Assembly (NCBI GenBank): GCA_934096315.1
Contig: CAKOLT010000023.1
Span: 1-15,506 of the forward strand
Origin: an uncultured Bacilli bacterium
Lineage (GTDB): Bacteria > Bacillota_I > Bacilli_A > RF39 > UBA660
DNA length: 15,506 nt
Direction: 5' to 3'
Under the pieces are notes generated by a model. It searched no databases and was not told where the DNA came from. It saw nothing but the letters and a program-made list of their open reading frames with translations. This document shows positions 14,183 to 15,506 of this stretch, in pieces. The first letter of the stretch is position 1, and each line of letters opens with the position of its first letter. The translations under genes were made by a program, and so were the position numbers.

Positions 14183-15313
14183 ATGAAGAATATATCTAAA
14201 TTTAAAGTAGAAAAAGGAATATATATTCCTATTATTTTATTCTTTTTAATAAGTATTTTCACTATATATAGTACTAAAAGCCTACTTGGAGCAGACTATA
14301 ACCTACTATGGATTAAACAAACAGCATGGTATATCTTAGGAATAAGTATTGCTACTATTATGATGCTATTTGGTAATAAATTTCTATATAACAATGCCTG
14401 GTTATTCTATTTTATAGGAGTCTTATTACTACTCTTAGTCCTATTTTTTGGAACCGATGTTAATAACGCTAGATGCTGGTTTAAAATCCCCTATATTGGT
14501 AGTTTTCAACCAAGTGAGTTTATGAAAGTATTTTTAATAATAATATTAGCTAAACTAATTACTGACTTTAATGAGAGATATGATAATCCCGAGGTTATGG
14601 ATGAATTCAAGTTTATACTAAAAATATTAATAATTGTACTAATCCCTTCAATCCTAACCTTTATAGAACCAGATACCGGTGCTGTAATTATGTACTTAAT
14701 TATAACATTTGTTATGCTCTTTATCGGAGGCTTTAGAAAAAGATGGTTTATACTAACCATTCTAGCAGTACTCATGCTTGTTCTAAGTGTATTTCTAATC
14801 TATATTATTAATAGTGATTTATTTATAAAAATATTCGGTACTAGCATGTTTTACAGAATGGATAGAATATTTAACTGGACTAACAGTAGTGGCTTACAAC
14901 TAAGAAATTCACTCATCGCAATTGGATCTGCCGGAGCTTTTGGACACGGATATAACAATACTCCAATATATTTCCCAGAAATGCAAACAGACTTCATATT
15001 CGGAGTATTTGCCTCTAACTTTGGCTTATTCGGATCTATTCTTCTTATTTCCCTTATAGTTATATTTGATATTAACCTAATTAATACTGTTAATAAAACA
15101 TATAATATGTATGACAAATACGCCATCGGAGGAATCATCGGAGTCCTATTCTTCCAACAAATATATAATATATCCATGACTATTGGTGTGCTCCCTATTA
15201 TGGGTATTACACTACCATTCTTATCCTACGGAGGATCTAGTCTACTTTCTTACATGCTCCTTCTTGGAATTATATTTAATGTTAGTAATGCTAGTTTAAG
15301 ATATACTAACTAA
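14183..15313 (+). CDS. rodA: SEDS-family peptidoglycan glycosyltransferase, RodA type
   Basis: This 376-residue integral membrane protein with about ten hydrophobic segments polymerises lipid II with a partner class B PBP during wall elongation or division. Family blocks are ARCWFKIPYIGSFQPSEFMK (96-115), EPDTGAVIM (162-170), LQLRNSLIAIGSAGAFGHG (238-256), PEMQTDFIFGV (265-275) and GITLPFLSYGGSSLL near the C-terminus. D270 corresponds by position to the essential Asp of RodA. The acidic residues usually found after TDFIF (EE.GF.G) are replaced by SNFGLFG. RodA is favoured over FtsW by its length and neighbours, but the division version is not excluded. No mreB or PBP gene is adjacent. Own promoter and AAGGAG site; ends in TAA. 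Confidence 0.85.
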   Translation: MKNISKFKVEKGIYIPIILFFLISIFTIYSTKSLLGADYNLLWIKQTAWYILGISIATIMMLFGNKFLYNNAWLFYFIGVLLLLLVLFFGTDVNNARCWFKIPYIGSFQPSEFMKVFLIIILAKLITDFNERYDNPEVMDEFKFILKILIIVLIPSILTFIEPDTGAVIMYLIITFVMLFIGGFRKRWFILTILAVLMLVLSVFLIYIINSDLFIKIFGTSMFYRMDRIFNWTNSSGLQLRNSLIAIGSAGAFGHGYNNTPIYFPEMQTDFIFGVFASNFGLFGSILLISLIVIFDINLINTVNKTYNMYDKYAIGGIIGVLFFQQIYNISMTIGVLPIMGITLPFLSYGGSSLLSYMLLLGIIFNVSNASLRYTN

Positions 15314-15344
15314 AATTCCAACTTTAAATCCTAATTTATATATG

Positions 15345-15506
15345 TATTATAAACACAAACAAAAGTTATAAAAACTAGTCTACTTTACACATAAAAGTGT
15401 CAAATTTTGAAGTTTTTATAACTTTTTTTCATTTTTTAGGGGAAAATAATTTTTTTTCCGTAATAATATTAGTGTAGAGATAATAAATGAAAGGAGATGA
15501 TTGTTA
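15345..15506 (+). repeat. Right copy of the 162-bp inverted repeat (Rpn gene leader)
   Basis: This is the inverted counterpart of 242-403, gap-free with 6 differences: one near 15354, three in the loop-stem junction around 15408-15410, one in the T-run near 15450 and one at 15488. It carries AAAAGTTATAAAAACT (15361-15376) and AGTTTTTATAACTTTT (15411-15426), a 16-bp stem followed by T residues that can also terminate rodA transcription. The repeat continues past the right edge. Confidence 0.93.
15497..15506 (+). CDS. Start of a second Rpn-type gene (first codons only)
   Basis: ATG ATT GTT A follows AAAGGAG with no spacer, exactly as in the left copy. Only identity to the start of the left Rpn-type gene supports this call. 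An ATG at 15487 is in another frame and is ACG in the left copy, so it is not the start. Confidence 0.5.

Overview
The window comes from a very AT-rich, low-GC bacterium with a standard genetic code (TGG is used for Trp and none of the long reading frames holds an internal TGA). It makes peptidoglycan: there are two Mur ligases, a RodA-type polymerase and a D-aspartate-ligase-like ATP-grasp enzyme. Bacillota-type Shine-Dalgarno sites (AAAGGAG, AAGGAGG) and TTGACA/TATAAT-like promoters fit a small-genome Bacilli or gut-type Bacillota. A placement near the RF39/Erysipelotrichia-like lineages is only a guess.

Layout from left to right. Positions 1-251 (minus) hold the 5' part of a PD-(D/E)XK (Rpn-type) nuclease/transposase-like gene with a long structured leader. 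Positions 252-650 are non-coding and contain a short inverted-repeat relic and a terminator. Next come a DUF4143-type AAA ATPase (minus) behind a pair of 16-bp direct repeats, and a MurE-like ligase (plus) from a very close promoter. Convergent to the latter is an ATP-grasp ligase resembling D-aspartate ligase (minus). A two-gene minus-strand operon of unknown function follows: a Cys-cluster protein and a protein of four exact 34-residue repeats. Then come parE and mtaB (minus), a membrane-anchored serine hydrolase of the class A beta-lactamase fold (minus), and a divergent YhcC-type radical SAM protein (plus). The right part holds a second, canonical MurE (minus), a small Asn-rich protein (minus) and a RodA/FtsW-family glycosyltransferase (plus). 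The last 162 bp (15345-15506) are an inverted copy of 242-403, so the window ends as it began, in the leader and first codons of a second Rpn-type gene reading outward.

The recurrent theme is cell-wall synthesis: two MurE paralogues, the Asl-like ligase, RodA and an extracytoplasmic serine hydrolase. Two tRNA/RNA-type radical SAM enzymes and a topoisomerase IV subunit are interspersed. Terminators are economical: three hairpins overlap stop codons. The most unusual signals are the inverted, outward-facing Rpn-type gene starts bracketing about 15 kb, the direct-repeat control region of the ATPase, the two unlike MurE enzymes next to a D-Asp-ligase-like gene, and the uncharacterised 34-residue-repeat/Cys-cluster operon.
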